DNA of 64,000 nt from Rubritalea squalenifaciens DSM 18772 (GCF_900141815.1 NZ_FQYR01000004.1:620001-684000); one strand, 5' to 3'. Positions 36,078 through 44,891 are shown, numbered from the stretch's first letter. Notes: generated by a model from the sequence alone, not told the origin. Program-made: numbers and translations.

Positions 36078-37069
36078 TTTTCGTAAATGGGAAGAAATCT
36101 GTAATTCAATGCGAGGGAGAGGAGGGCGCCAGCGGTGCTGAAAGTTTGGCCTTTGTTACCTGGGAATGAGCCATCCGCTGCCTGAATCGTGGAGAGGTAA
36201 CGTACATTTTTTTCATTCCAAGCTTTCCAGACATCTTCATCTGCATGGAACAAAGCCTGGGACATGTAGTACTCGAAGTAGTATGGATAATACTTGTCTC
36301 TGTAATCCATCTGCTTCTTGAGATACTCTAGGGATTCTTGGAAGCCTTTGGCGTCTTTATTTTTAGAGAGGGAATAGCAGAGCGAACCGATTGCTGTGAG
36401 GGTAGGCTTGCCGCCACCACGTGATGTGTAGCCATAGGCTCCATTGCTGCCGCGGCATGAGGCCATATACTTAAGACCTTTTTCAATCGATGCGTCAGGC
36501 ACCGGCACACCAGCATTACGAGCTGCGAGAAGAGCGACTAGCTGACAACCAGCGACTGTGGAGTCAGCATCATTGCTTTCAGGGGTGTAGCGCCATCCTC
36601 CTTTAGGGTTGTTCTCTTGAGCTGTCAGAATCAATTTCACGGCGTTTTTCAGTGCTGGAGCGAGGCGTTTGTCTTCCACCATGCCGTAGGATTCAGCTAG
36701 AGCGAGGGTGGCGAAGCCGTGGTTGTACATGCTATTGCCAATGTACCCGTTAGATTCCTTCTGTTGCTTGAGCAGGAAGTCGAGACCTTTGCGAATATTG
36801 TCAGCGTATGGGCCGTGGTTGGCATCCTCTCCATGAGCTAGGAAGGCGAGTACGCACAGGCCAACGACGCCTGGATAGTTGCCGTAAGTGCCGGACCAGC
36901 TACCATCGTCATTCTGAGTGTTAGCCAGATAGCGGAGACCTTTCGTGTAGACTGTCTCCACCGATGCAGGGATGGGGTCTTTTTGACGGCGGGGAATCCC
37001 TTGACCACTGGAAATACCAGCCATGAGGATGGAGGATGCAAGAATAGAGGCTATGATAGATTTGCGCAT
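36074..37069 (-). CDS. Secreted prenyltransferase/squalene-oxidase-repeat (alpha/alpha toroid) protein
   Basis: Exported protein of 331 aa with a signal peptide (cleavage near ISSGQG, about residue 23). It consists of repeated helix pairs with QW-like motifs, for example LANTQNDDGSWSGTYGNY, LTAQENNPKGGWRYTPESND and IQAADGSFPGNKGQTFSTAG, the pattern of terpene-cyclase/prenyltransferase toroids. The cyclase DxDD motif is absent, and export argues against a terpene role; a binding or scaffolding function is more likely. Its stop overlaps the paralogue A start (ATGA). A relative with the same YRFLP-type ending is at the window's end (63067). Confidence 0.83.
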   Translation of the reverse strand: MRKSIIASILASSILMAGISSGQGIPRRQKDPIPASVETVYTKGLRYLANTQNDDGSWSGTYGNYPGVVGLCVLAFLAHGEDANHGPYADNIRKGLDFLLKQQKESNGYIGNSMYNHGFATLALAESYGMVEDKRLAPALKNAVKLILTAQENNPKGGWRYTPESNDADSTVAGCQLVALLAARNAGVPVPDASIEKGLKYMASCRGSNGAYGYTSRGGGKPTLTAIGSLCYSLSKNKDAKGFQESLEYLKKQMDYRDKYYPYYFEYYMSQALFHADEDVWKAWNEKNVRYLSTIQAADGSFPGNKGQTFSTAGALLSLALNYRFLPIYEK

Positions 37070-37081
37070 GAATCCCGGGTA

Positions 37082-37768
37082 TTAGCGGTTGGCTTTCTCT
37101 GAAGTGGCTTTGTTAAAGGCATCGAGTGCTTTGTGAAGCTCGCGTGGAAGAGCGGAGCCTGCAGTGCCAGAGCTCTTTGGTACGCGGCGCACGCTGCTTT
37201 TGCCATCGGCATTGCCGTCCACGTCTTTGTGAGCCATATCTGAATCGCCAGTCATGCCTTCACCACCTTTGGAGCCAGGTTGTTGTCCTGGTTGCTCGCC
37301 TTGGCCTTCACCTTCACCGGGCTGTTTGCCCATCATGCGCTGGAGCATCTCCATCATGGCGCTGTCCTGTGGCTGCTGGCCATTGGATGATTGCTGTTGC
37401 TGCTTTTGTTTTGCGGCTTCGTAGATAAGTTCGATGATCTCCGTCTCGATCGCAATGGTTTCACCGCCCGTATCCTTGCCCTCGAGTTTGTCGGTAGCTT
37501 CACCCATGAGCATCTCTGCTTTCTCGAGAAGTTGGATGACCTTATCGTCTGTCTGCTCCTGGATGAGGTCCTGCACGTCAGCAGAGAGTTCATCCTGATC
37601 GTAGGATGTCTTCTTGGAACCTGTAGCATGCTTCTTGAGAATCTCTGCTGGGGAGCCTTCAGACTTCTTCGGTTTGAACTTTTCCAAGTCTTTCTCGAAG
37701 TCGGATTGGGCGTGCACGATTCCGCTCATAGCAGCGGCTGCAGTTAGATAGAGGAAAGTCTTTTTCAC
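37082..37768 (-). CDS. Secreted low-complexity protein, unknown function
   Basis: Protein of 228 aa with a clear signal peptide (MKKTFLYLTAAAAMSGIVHA, cut before QSD). The first part is charged and helical (about 25-105), including DLIQEQTDDKVIQLLEKAEM. Residues about 118-190 are Gln/Gly/Pro/Glu-rich (QQQQQSS; GEGEGQGEQPGQQPG) and probably disordered. The C-terminus returns to a helix (LPRELHKALDAFNKATSEKA). No family recognised. It lies 6 bp after the DUF4175 gene and 12 bp before the toroid gene, so it is very likely co-expressed and could be a periplasmic partner of the DUF4175 protein. Confidence 0.75.
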   Translation of the reverse strand: MKKTFLYLTAAAAMSGIVHAQSDFEKDLEKFKPKKSEGSPAEILKKHATGSKKTSYDQDELSADVQDLIQEQTDDKVIQLLEKAEMLMGEATDKLEGKDTGGETIAIETEIIELIYEAAKQKQQQQSSNGQQPQDSAMMEMLQRMMGKQPGEGEGQGEQPGQQPGSKGGEGMTGDSDMAHKDVDGNADGKSSVRRVPKSSGTAGSALPRELHKALDAFNKATSEKANR

Positions 37769-37774
37769 GGTAGG

Positions 37775-40510
37775 CTATGGGATAGGGGTTGGGCTAGGAA
37801 CAGTGGGGTTGTTCTCAAGGGCACGCTTGAGTTGCTCCAGTGAACGAGTACGGGCTCGTATGTCTTGCTCCTTTTGAATCATCTTCATGACTTTTAGCAT
37901 GAACTCAAAATCTTGGTCTTCGTTGTTGGACTGGCCACCACCGCCGCCGCCACCGCCACCTTGGTCGTTGGCGTTCTCGAGCTCTTTAGCCCATTTTCGC
38001 AATTGCTCGGCCATGTCTTTGGCCTGGTTCATGGAGAGGTTGGCCTGTGCTTTTTTGATGTCGTTTTTGAGGATATCCATGCGGTCGTCGATGGCTGACT
38101 CGCGCATGCTGTCTAGGAGCTTCTTGTGAACTTCTTTCTGGGTTCTGGAGTAAAAGTGCCCCAAGTCTTCCTGAATCCATCGAACATCTGAGTTGGTCTG
38201 GTCTTGTTGAGTGTAAAGCTCCAGGAAGGTGCGCTGGTCTTCAGGATCAAGATCTTCATAGCTGAGGCCGATCAGCATTTCGGAGGCATCCATTGAGCGG
38301 TTAAGCTCACGAATCAGTATGTTGGCGATGCCATCTTCCTCAGACGCAGCCTTTTTCAAGCGATTGACAAAGGTGCCAGCCTCAAGTTGCTTGTTGGCTT
38401 CGTTCGCTTTACTGATGGTTTCCTGCATCTTTTGCAGTAGCTCTTCCTGCTTCTTTACAGCGTCTTGGACGTCCTGGTCGGTTTTCTCCTGCGTGTTACG
38501 CTGGTTCTGGGAATCTTGCAGCTTTTGGGCAATGTCTGGCATTTCCTTCTCCGCCATTTCCTTCATTTGCTCAGCGCTTTCAGCCAGCTTTTTCATCGTA
38601 TCGGTATCGATGTCTCCATTGCGCGTGGCCTCCTTGAAGATGTCTTCCATTTCCTCCGCGAGGTCTTTCATGCGGTCAGCATTGTCTAGTTCCGCGTTTT
38701 CCTGCTGGCCTAGCTTGTCTCGGTTCTCATCTTTCTGGAGTTCCTCTCCGGTCTTGCGGTCCAGGCGTTTGTTCTCGTCCAAACTTTCCTGCTCGTTACG
38801 CATGAGATCCTCCAGGCGGTTGATGGCGTCCTTGGTGCGACGCTCGATGAGTTGCCTGTGCTCATCGCGAGTGAGGATGTAAACAGTCACTGGAGCCGAA
38901 TAGATGCGGCCTCGGTCTGTCTTGTAGTCTTCTGTCCATGCCCTGAGAGTGAGCTTTTGAGGCTCAATGTTGTAGGCCTCAAAGGAGAAGTCGACAATAT
39001 CGGTGAGTGTAGTCTGGTCAGGTGCACCTTGGATGAGTGTCAGCTCTCCCTTGGCTGGGGTTTTAGCGGTCGGCTTAGTGAACTCTCCCTGCCATTCGAT
39101 ACCGGCAGCTTTCAGTCCGTAGTCATCTTCGGCCTGGATCTCAAAGGTGAGTGTTTCTTCAGCTAGTTTAAAAATTTCCGAAGGGACGCCTTGAATGTAA
39201 ACATGAGGCTCCATGTCTTTCTGGCTATTGAAAGTAAGGACACTCTTCTCTCTGGCCGTGATTCCATATTTGTCCGTCCAGTTGAGAGGGAGCTTGATGT
39301 TGGCTGAAACGGCATGGAAAGAATCAGTCTTGATATGGTTGCCTGAATAGGTGGCCTTCAGCTCTTGGAAGGTGGGCTGAGACGCTTCAGCACTTGGCTT
39401 GGCAGTTTCTTCCTCAGCAGAAGGTGGCTCTGGAAGTTCTTGTGCATCGATGGCTTCCAAGATGGGGGTGATTTCCATTGGTCCTGCTTCGACAGCCGAG
39501 AGGTCTCTGTCAGCTTTTGCCATGACAGTGACCTTGCTGCCTTCGAGGATCGTGGCCACACCTGAAGAAAGATCGATGACCTGAGCTTTACGCTGCAGGT
39601 ATTCTGGGTACTCAACTTTGGCTGAAATCTCAGTAAGGGTAGGGCGATAGACTGGCTTGACGAGGATATCGTGATAAGAATCGCCAATGCGCAGGTTGAC
39701 CGTTTCGTCTTTGCTTTGCCCTTTAAAGTCAAAGGCGTAAGTACGGTCGTTTCGTTTAACGGTTTGCCATTCACGCATGCCTTGGCGGGCCTTGGCTTCA
39801 TCTGGCTTGTCTGAATCCTTGGTGAGCTGGAAGTCGATGGAGTAGTCCTCACCATGGGGAACATGATAGGGCTGGGGTAACTGGTCTTTATCCAGCTTAG
39901 TGTATGTGAATCTCTCGGTGTCAGAAAGTGGCAGCAACCAGCGTTTCAAGGCATTGAAGCTGGCATCCGGTGACATCACGCCAGCGATGACTGTCAGGAA
40001 AAAGAGCAGGACCACTACCAGTCCCCACTTGTGGTGGCTGGATGCGGGCAGTGCGCGGTCAAGATCGCGCTCGCGCGCTGCTTTGGCGACTTCTTCCATA
40101 GCTGCGGCCCTCAGCCGTGGAGACATGGAGGTGGCAGCCTCATTCTGGTCCTGAAGCTCCACCACTCCGAGTAGTCGGTCACCGAGTCGCGGGTAGTGTC
40201 TGGCAATTAATCTGGCGAGCTGGTTTTCCCGGCGGTGCTTGAATACCCAGCGGTTGATCCAGATTGGTGCGAAAATAGCGAAAAGTGAGACGCCGGTGAT
40301 CAGGATGATGAGGCGAACGAGGGGGGGAGTGGGCCAGAAGCGGTCCAAACCATAGACGAGAATGTAGGAAAACAAGAGGCCAAATAAGCCTGCCATAGTG
40401 GCTTCAAGTATCTTGATTCTCCAGAGCTGTTTACGGAACTGCTCCAACTGAATTCTGAGAGATTCAGGTAGTGGAGCCAAATGTTCGGTTTTGGGTTTCT
40501 CTTCTGACAT
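37775..40510 (-). CDS. DUF4175-family membrane protein with coiled-coil periplasmic region
   Basis: First gene of the operon, 911 aa. Two transmembrane helices at about 36-55 and 66-86 are followed by a basic loop (RWVFKHRRENQLARLIARHY) and a third helix at about 163-179. Then come beta-rich, probably Ig-like extracytoplasmic regions (about 195-550). The stretch from about 555 to 850 is almost wholly charged helix and predicted coiled coil (RRTKDAINRLEDLMRNEQES; KEMAEKEMPDIAQKLQDSQN). A tract of nine Gly at about 850-858 precedes a last helix and a Pro-rich end. DUF4175 proteins are known in Bacteroidetes, Planctomycetes and Verrucomicrobia, but their role is undefined. A strong promoter stands just upstream. 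Confidence 0.82.
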   Translation of the reverse strand: MSEEKPKTEHLAPLPESLRIQLEQFRKQLWRIKILEATMAGLFGLLFSYILVYGLDRFWPTPPLVRLIILITGVSLFAIFAPIWINRWVFKHRRENQLARLIARHYPRLGDRLLGVVELQDQNEAATSMSPRLRAAAMEEVAKAARERDLDRALPASSHHKWGLVVVLLFFLTVIAGVMSPDASFNALKRWLLPLSDTERFTYTKLDKDQLPQPYHVPHGEDYSIDFQLTKDSDKPDEAKARQGMREWQTVKRNDRTYAFDFKGQSKDETVNLRIGDSYHDILVKPVYRPTLTEISAKVEYPEYLQRKAQVIDLSSGVATILEGSKVTVMAKADRDLSAVEAGPMEITPILEAIDAQELPEPPSAEEETAKPSAEASQPTFQELKATYSGNHIKTDSFHAVSANIKLPLNWTDKYGITAREKSVLTFNSQKDMEPHVYIQGVPSEIFKLAEETLTFEIQAEDDYGLKAAGIEWQGEFTKPTAKTPAKGELTLIQGAPDQTTLTDIVDFSFEAYNIEPQKLTLRAWTEDYKTDRGRIYSAPVTVYILTRDEHRQLIERRTKDAINRLEDLMRNEQESLDENKRLDRKTGEELQKDENRDKLGQQENAELDNADRMKDLAEEMEDIFKEATRNGDIDTDTMKKLAESAEQMKEMAEKEMPDIAQKLQDSQNQRNTQEKTDQDVQDAVKKQEELLQKMQETISKANEANKQLEAGTFVNRLKKAASEEDGIANILIRELNRSMDASEMLIGLSYEDLDPEDQRTFLELYTQQDQTNSDVRWIQEDLGHFYSRTQKEVHKKLLDSMRESAIDDRMDILKNDIKKAQANLSMNQAKDMAEQLRKWAKELENANDQGGGGGGGGGQSNNEDQDFEFMLKVMKMIQKEQDIRARTRSLEQLKRALENNPTVPSPTPIP

Positions 40511-40549
40511 GTCTGGATGGATTAAACTCTCTGGGAGGGGATCTGGGTA

Positions 40550-40579
40550 TAATACTCGTCTACCCCTATGGGTATCAAG
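40550..40579 (-). promoter_or_regulatory. Promoter of the six-gene DUF4175/NGD operon
   Basis: On the minus strand a -35 TTGATA (40574-40579) and a -10 TATTAT (40550-40555) are separated by 18 bp. Each box differs from the sigma-70 consensus at one base. The predicted transcript starts about 30 nt before the DUF4175 ATG at 40510. No other good promoter was seen between the six genes. Confidence 0.65.
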
Positions 40580-40695
40580 GTATATACGCCTATAGCATGC
40601 TATTAATTGCCTAAAATTCCAAAGAAAATCTAGGGTGGTGCTATAACATCATCGGCACAGTAGTGGCAAATTGTCTAAGAAACTATGAATTTGCT

Positions 40696-43254
40696 TTATT
40701 CGACAATTTGAGCCCGTGGCGGTTTTTTGAAAATCGGGTCATTTTTCCCGTCTCTCGGGGGCTCAAATGGCGTAAATCTCCATTTCGGGTCGCTGAGTTT
40801 TCCGGTGCCACGGAACTGTCGCAAACCCTTGACCTGCTTGCCTGACAAGATCGTGCGGAGTGCCTGGAATGGAAGTTCGATGATTTTCATGGGGACCTCG
40901 GCCAATCCCATGAGTCCGCGGTAGTTCATGCGGATGGTGAGATCGATCAATTCTCTGTTGAGGTCGATCCATCCTTCACCTGTGAAGGTGATATTTGGCG
41001 TAGTGGAGACGAGGTCACGCGTGTAGAAAACGCCATTTTTGACCGTGAAATTGCAAGACGCGTTTTTCGCTCGCTCATGCAGCATCTTTTGCTTGGAAAC
41101 CGGGGACAGGACGCCGTCAATCAGCGTGGAAAGTGGGCCCAGGACAGGGGCTGAAAACATATTGCCGTTGGCCAAGGCAATGTTGCCGTGACCGTTGAGT
41201 TTATTGACGGAGGTGGATTCTCCGGTGAATTTGAAGGCTCCAGTGAGGTGGCCTTGTTTGGTGTTGTTGAGTTCGTATTTTCTCCCCAGTTGGTTCAGTT
41301 GCAATTTATCCCACTGTAGTCTGCCGCTGTAGTGGCTGGGGTCTCCTTTCTCCCTAGGGAGAGCCACGTGGACATAGCCGCTCACCGGGCCGCTGAAGGT
41401 TCTAGCGCTCAGGTTATTCACTTCGACGAGATTCGGGCTGATAATGACTTTAGCCTTTAGTCCACGGAGGTTGAGATCACGCTTGAGGAAGTTGTAGTCT
41501 GTAGTGCTATTAGCGACAACATTCAGACTGAGTTTGGTGTCCTGAGAGCCTTTGACGGTGCCGATTCTCCCACCACCTGTGATGGTGGGAGGGGAATGGA
41601 AGCGGTAACTTTCCACATGATCTGCAGCTGGTGTGTTGAAAAGACGAATCACAGGGGATGGCCAAGAGGTGGCTTTAATCTCGTCGATATCCACGTATTT
41701 CTCATTCCGGTCGAAATGGATTTTGGCGACCTCTACTGTTCCTGTGGCCGATCCGCCAAATTGTTTACGTAGTTCGTAATCCCTGAAATCAAGGATGGCC
41801 CGGATATTGAAGAAGTCACTTGAGGCGCGGTTCAGGTTGTAGTCGCTGGATAAGCTGTCCAAGGCGACGCCATTGTAGGTGATGTTTGTAAAGGACCCGT
41901 GGCCGGTGGACTCCCAGTCTCGTGGGTCATTTCTATTGATGGATCCTGTGGCGGTTACTCTGATCTTGGACTCTTCGGTGAATTCGATACGAGAGAGGAT
42001 TCTCTTTAGGTTCTCGTTTTTCAGGAAGGGGAAGAAGGTGCGGGCCTTGAGGCTGGAGACAGCGTCAAACTTCGTCAGGTCGTCTTTGATGAGGATGCGT
42101 CCTGTGATGGTGCCTTCCGGATGGTCAATCTCCAGTTTGTCGAGGTAGACATCACCATTGTTCCAAGAGAAATCAGATTCCATCTGGTTGATCAGCGTAC
42201 CTCTGTAATTAAATTCCCGGAGTACAGCGTGGCCGATCATTTTCAAATTCAGCTTCTCATTTTTGTTGGCAGGTAGTTTGAAGCTGCCGTTGGCCTGAAT
42301 GTAATTCCCTCCAGTGATAAGTAAGCTGCTCGCGACTTCATAATTGAAGCATTGTCTGGCGAAGTTCTGGAAATGAATGCTGCTGTTCACTTTGAATCTT
42401 CCTTCTTTATGAATCAGGTCAAAGTCTGCAGTCGTGCTGAAGTCGTCATCCTGGTTGATAAAGGCCAGCTTGTCGAAGGTGATCAGGTCATTCTTGTAGT
42501 CCCCCTCAATGTCTACTTGTTCCATTTGGTAGGACTTATAGGAGAGGTCGCTGGAGCGTACTTTGAAAGCCAGCTCCATATTTTCAGGGGCTGATAAATT
42601 GCCTTGTAAGAAGAGATTGATATCTGGAGGGGAGCCCTCATCCCAGGTCCAGTTAGAGAGGTGGTCAAGAAAGGCTTGGTATTTTTCAGCCCTTAGTCTG
42701 GATGCTTCAGCGTCTGGCTCTTCAGCTTCTGCGGCCAGGTCTCTCCAAATATTGCATGCCAGTTTGATGTGGATGCCTCGAAAAGTTGCGGAGAGGTCAC
42801 TCGTGTTGATGGCGTCCTTGTCCGGAAGGTTGATGGTGCCTGAGGCGTTATGGAGTACCAGACGCGGACTATTTGGATCGGTAGGGTTTACCGGCAGATC
42901 GAGAAAAGCGTCGATCAGTGAGATCCGTTCGATTTTTAACGTCCCTCTCATCAATTTGGTCTTATCGACGGAGATGACGATATTGGGGAGTTTTGCTACA
43001 GGAGTGAGCTTCTTCTTGGTTTTGTAAATGGTGACATTGTCAGCGGTCAGACCCTTGGTGATGTCGTAACGTAAGCTGTCAAAATCCGTGTAGATCCCGA
43101 AATCCTCCAGTTCTTTGGAGATACGGTCCCTAGCAGTATCATTGAGGCCGACCTCATTGAGATAGACAGCACCACCAACCAGCGCAGCACAGCCCAGCAC
43201 CATGAGGAGGGTGAGTAGCATGCGTAGCCTGATGATGAGGCGTCTGAATGACAT
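40696..43254 (-). CDS. AsmA/TamB-like envelope protein
   Basis: Large inner-membrane-anchored protein (852 aa) of the AsmA/bridge-like lipid-transfer group. One N-terminal helix (about 13-32: LLTLLMVLGCAALVGGAVYL) is followed by a long beta-rich periplasmic region. The C-terminal part has the recognisable AsmA_2-type text: LNGHGNIALANGNMFSAPVL then GPLSTLIDGVLSP and FTVKNGVFYTRDLVSTTPNI, with LIDLTIRMNYRGLMGLAEVP near the end. Such proteins are thought to move phospholipids to the outer membrane. It stands between the yqjDEK-like trio and the six-gene operon on the same strand, with a 185-bp gap to the latter. Confidence 0.82.
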   Translation of the reverse strand: MSFRRLIIRLRMLLTLLMVLGCAALVGGAVYLNEVGLNDTARDRISKELEDFGIYTDFDSLRYDITKGLTADNVTIYKTKKKLTPVAKLPNIVISVDKTKLMRGTLKIERISLIDAFLDLPVNPTDPNSPRLVLHNASGTINLPDKDAINTSDLSATFRGIHIKLACNIWRDLAAEAEEPDAEASRLRAEKYQAFLDHLSNWTWDEGSPPDINLFLQGNLSAPENMELAFKVRSSDLSYKSYQMEQVDIEGDYKNDLITFDKLAFINQDDDFSTTADFDLIHKEGRFKVNSSIHFQNFARQCFNYEVASSLLITGGNYIQANGSFKLPANKNEKLNLKMIGHAVLREFNYRGTLINQMESDFSWNNGDVYLDKLEIDHPEGTITGRILIKDDLTKFDAVSSLKARTFFPFLKNENLKRILSRIEFTEESKIRVTATGSINRNDPRDWESTGHGSFTNITYNGVALDSLSSDYNLNRASSDFFNIRAILDFRDYELRKQFGGSATGTVEVAKIHFDRNEKYVDIDEIKATSWPSPVIRLFNTPAADHVESYRFHSPPTITGGGRIGTVKGSQDTKLSLNVVANSTTDYNFLKRDLNLRGLKAKVIISPNLVEVNNLSARTFSGPVSGYVHVALPREKGDPSHYSGRLQWDKLQLNQLGRKYELNNTKQGHLTGAFKFTGESTSVNKLNGHGNIALANGNMFSAPVLGPLSTLIDGVLSPVSKQKMLHERAKNASCNFTVKNGVFYTRDLVSTTPNITFTGEGWIDLNRELIDLTIRMNYRGLMGLAEVPMKIIELPFQALRTILSGKQVKGLRQFRGTGKLSDPKWRFTPFEPPRDGKNDPIFKKPPRAQIVE

Positions 43255-43350
43255 TCGGATAAAAAATAAGGAAGCTGAGACTGAATCTATCCTCTATCTG
43301 ACAGCAGGGAAAGAGGAGTTAGGAAGAAGTCAGGGGGAGGCTTGTTCCCC

Positions 43351-43797
43351 CTAGTAATGTTCTACCTGGCCAGCTTGCTGGTAGTCATAGCCGCGTCGTC
43401 CGATGGGTAGCCCGGTTTTGGCTTGGAGCTTCGCCATAGAGTATTGCCTAAGGGCATTGACGAGATACTTTTTGATGAATGGGCGCGAGAGTGCGATCAA
43501 GAGAGTGAGAAAGATAGATTTCTTTTTCTTGTTCTCCTGCTTGCGTTTGGACCGGCGTCTGCCTAGGAAGGCCATCACCGTGCCGGAGGCCAAGGCGCCT
43601 ATGAGCCACTTGGTCGACTTTTCCTGGATGGATTGCTTGATCTTTTTAGGAACATTAAGCTTTTCCTTGAGGGCGGATTTACGGGAGGTAATCTGGTCGT
43701 TAAGGAGAAGTTTGGCACCTGTGATGGAATTGCGGTGCTCCTCCATCTGCTGAACTAGCGCTAGCTTTCGCTGTTCGATTTCATTTCCTGCAGCCAT
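43351..43797 (-). CDS. YqjK-like small membrane protein
   Basis: Protein of 148 aa, third gene of a trio that matches the E. coli yqjD-yqjE-yqjK order. The N-terminal helix EIEQRKLALVQQMEEHRNSI resembles the YqjK start. A weak hydrophobic segment (about 66-78) is followed by a very basic stretch (GRRRSKRKQENKKKKS) and another hydrophobic helix (about 93-103). The start at 43797 overlaps the upstream gene by 37 bp; a later ATG at 43746 would remove the overlap but lose the family-like N-terminus. The family match is tentative; the position is the stronger evidence. Confidence 0.62.
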   Translation of the reverse strand: MAAGNEIEQRKLALVQQMEEHRNSITGAKLLLNDQITSRKSALKEKLNVPKKIKQSIQEKSTKWLIGALASGTVMAFLGRRRSKRKQENKKKKSIFLTLLIALSRPFIKKYLVNALRQYSMAKLQAKTGLPIGRRGYDYQQAGQVEHY

Positions 43798-44210
43798 AAT
43801 TTATCTTTTTCTATTTCAGCTTTGGTGAGGGTAAAGAATTCTTGGTTGGTCTTTCGCTTCAGTTTGTCCAGGCAAATGAAGGCCACAAGAGCATGGATGA
43901 TCAAAAGAGCCAAGGCCACCAATGGCCATGTACCGATGTATTTTTCAGCCTGAGGAACTTTCCCTTCCAGATAATGGCTGCCAGCCCCAATCACTGTCGC
44001 TAACAGAAGCAAGTAGGCGATGAAGCCAAAGAAGGCGCCTATGGCTCCAATGGTGGCTTTCCTGACACCATATTGTGCAGCTTCTTTTGCCTCAAGCGAG
44101 GCAAGCTCAGCTTTGACCTTGAGGTAATCAACCCCAGAGTCTTTCAAAAACATGACGGTGTCTTTGATGCTGATAGTATCTTGCTTGTTTTGGGTTTCTG
44201 GCTCTTGCAT
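43761..44210 (-). CDS. YqjE-like phage-holin-superfamily membrane protein
   Basis: Inner-membrane protein of 149 aa; the ATG at 44210 (MQEPETQNKQDTISIKD) is preferred to a TTG eight codons earlier. An amphipathic N-terminal helix (VDYLKVKAELASLEAKEAAQ) precedes two transmembrane helices (about 61-80, IGAFFGFIAYLLLLATVIG, and 98-115, WPLVALALLIIHALVAFI), the plan of the holin_3_6/YqjE family. Role unknown. The preceding DUF883 gene is separated by a hairpin with a T tract, which may reduce read-through into this gene. Confidence 0.75.
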   Translation of the reverse strand: MQEPETQNKQDTISIKDTVMFLKDSGVDYLKVKAELASLEAKEAAQYGVRKATIGAIGAFFGFIAYLLLLATVIGAGSHYLEGKVPQAEKYIGTWPLVALALLIIHALVAFICLDKLKRKTNQEFFTLTKAEIEKDKLWLQEMKSNSES

Positions 44211-44231
44211 GGGTACGATTGGGGTGGTTAG

Positions 44232-44266
44232 CAAAAACCGGCTCAGCCCGGTAACAGGGGAGCCGG
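44232..44266 (-). terminator. Intra-operon terminator-like hairpin
   Basis: On the minus strand, GCCGGCTC and GAGCCGG arms (CCGGCTC 44238-44244, GAGCCGG 44260-44266) enclose a 15-nt loop and are followed by a TTTTT tract. It lies 22 bp upstream of the YqjE-like start and could attenuate transcription coming from the DUF883 gene. Confidence 0.55.
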
Positions 44267-44309
44267 CTTGAAAGTATTATTCGCCTGAATCTAATGCATC
44301 AAGCATTTA

Positions 44310-44717
44310 CTAGCGGCGAGAGATCAGGCCGATCACGATGCCGAGACCGAATGCTCCGAGTACACACTTGGTAGGGTGTGCACGGACGTAGTCTTCAGCA
44401 GCGGTGTGAACTTCTTTGGCTTTGTCTTTGCTCTGGATGAACTTCTCGTTAGCCGCTTCTTTTACGTGTGTAGCTTTAGCTACGGCTGTCTCTTTGATGG
44501 CACTTGCCTTCTCACCTGCGTAGGAGCGGAACTGCTGAGCCTTCTCAGTAGCGGCTGACTTCAGCTGCTTGGCCTTGCTGCTTGCTTCACTAGCTACCTC
44601 ACGAGCTTTGTCTGAAGCTGCGTGACGCAAGTCTGCGGCAGCCTGACCTACTGTAGGGGCAGGGGTTTGGGGCGTAGTATTATCAAGAGCTTCTGGGTTT
44701 GGTGTAGCGTAATCCAT
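44310..44717 (-). CDS. DUF883 (YqjD/ElaB-like) ribosome- or membrane-associated protein
   Basis: Protein of 135 aa with an Ala/Lys/Glu-rich amphipathic helix over most of its length (DKAREVASEASSKAKQLKSA; YAGEKASAIKETAVAKATHV) and a C-terminal membrane helix ending GLGIVIGLISRR, the DUF883 signature. DYVRAHPTKCVLGAFGLGIV matches the family's DYVRxHPxxS block. E. coli YqjD, ElaB and YgaM anchor stationary-phase ribosomes to the membrane; a like role here is inferred. First gene of the yqjDEK-like trio. The 174 bp upstream are AT-rich, with no gene seen. Confidence 0.83.
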   Translation of the reverse strand: MDYATPNPEALDNTTPQTPAPTVGQAAADLRHAASDKAREVASEASSKAKQLKSAATEKAQQFRSYAGEKASAIKETAVAKATHVKEAANEKFIQSKDKAKEVHTAAEDYVRAHPTKCVLGAFGLGIVIGLISRR

Positions 44718-44891
44718 TCTATTATTTGATTTCGTTTGTTAGACGGATAGAAGCGTTCAAACCTTTTCTTGGGGACAAAGGCTCGGACACATATCTAAAA
44801 GGGTAAAACTTCTACCCGCGGTTACCATTACATAATCTTAGCAAAGTATCAAGAAAGCGTTGATATATCTCAAAATTTCTTTTGTTACGCA

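Noticed and set aside
36074-37069. Squalene-hopene cyclase or carotenoid-type enzyme
   Set aside because: The protein is half the length of a cyclase, has a signal peptide and lacks DxDD, so only the repeat fold is claimed.
37887-38882. Several Ser/Arg-rich frames antisense to the DUF4175 gene
   Set aside because: They mirror the charged coiled-coil codons on the other strand and have no independent signals.
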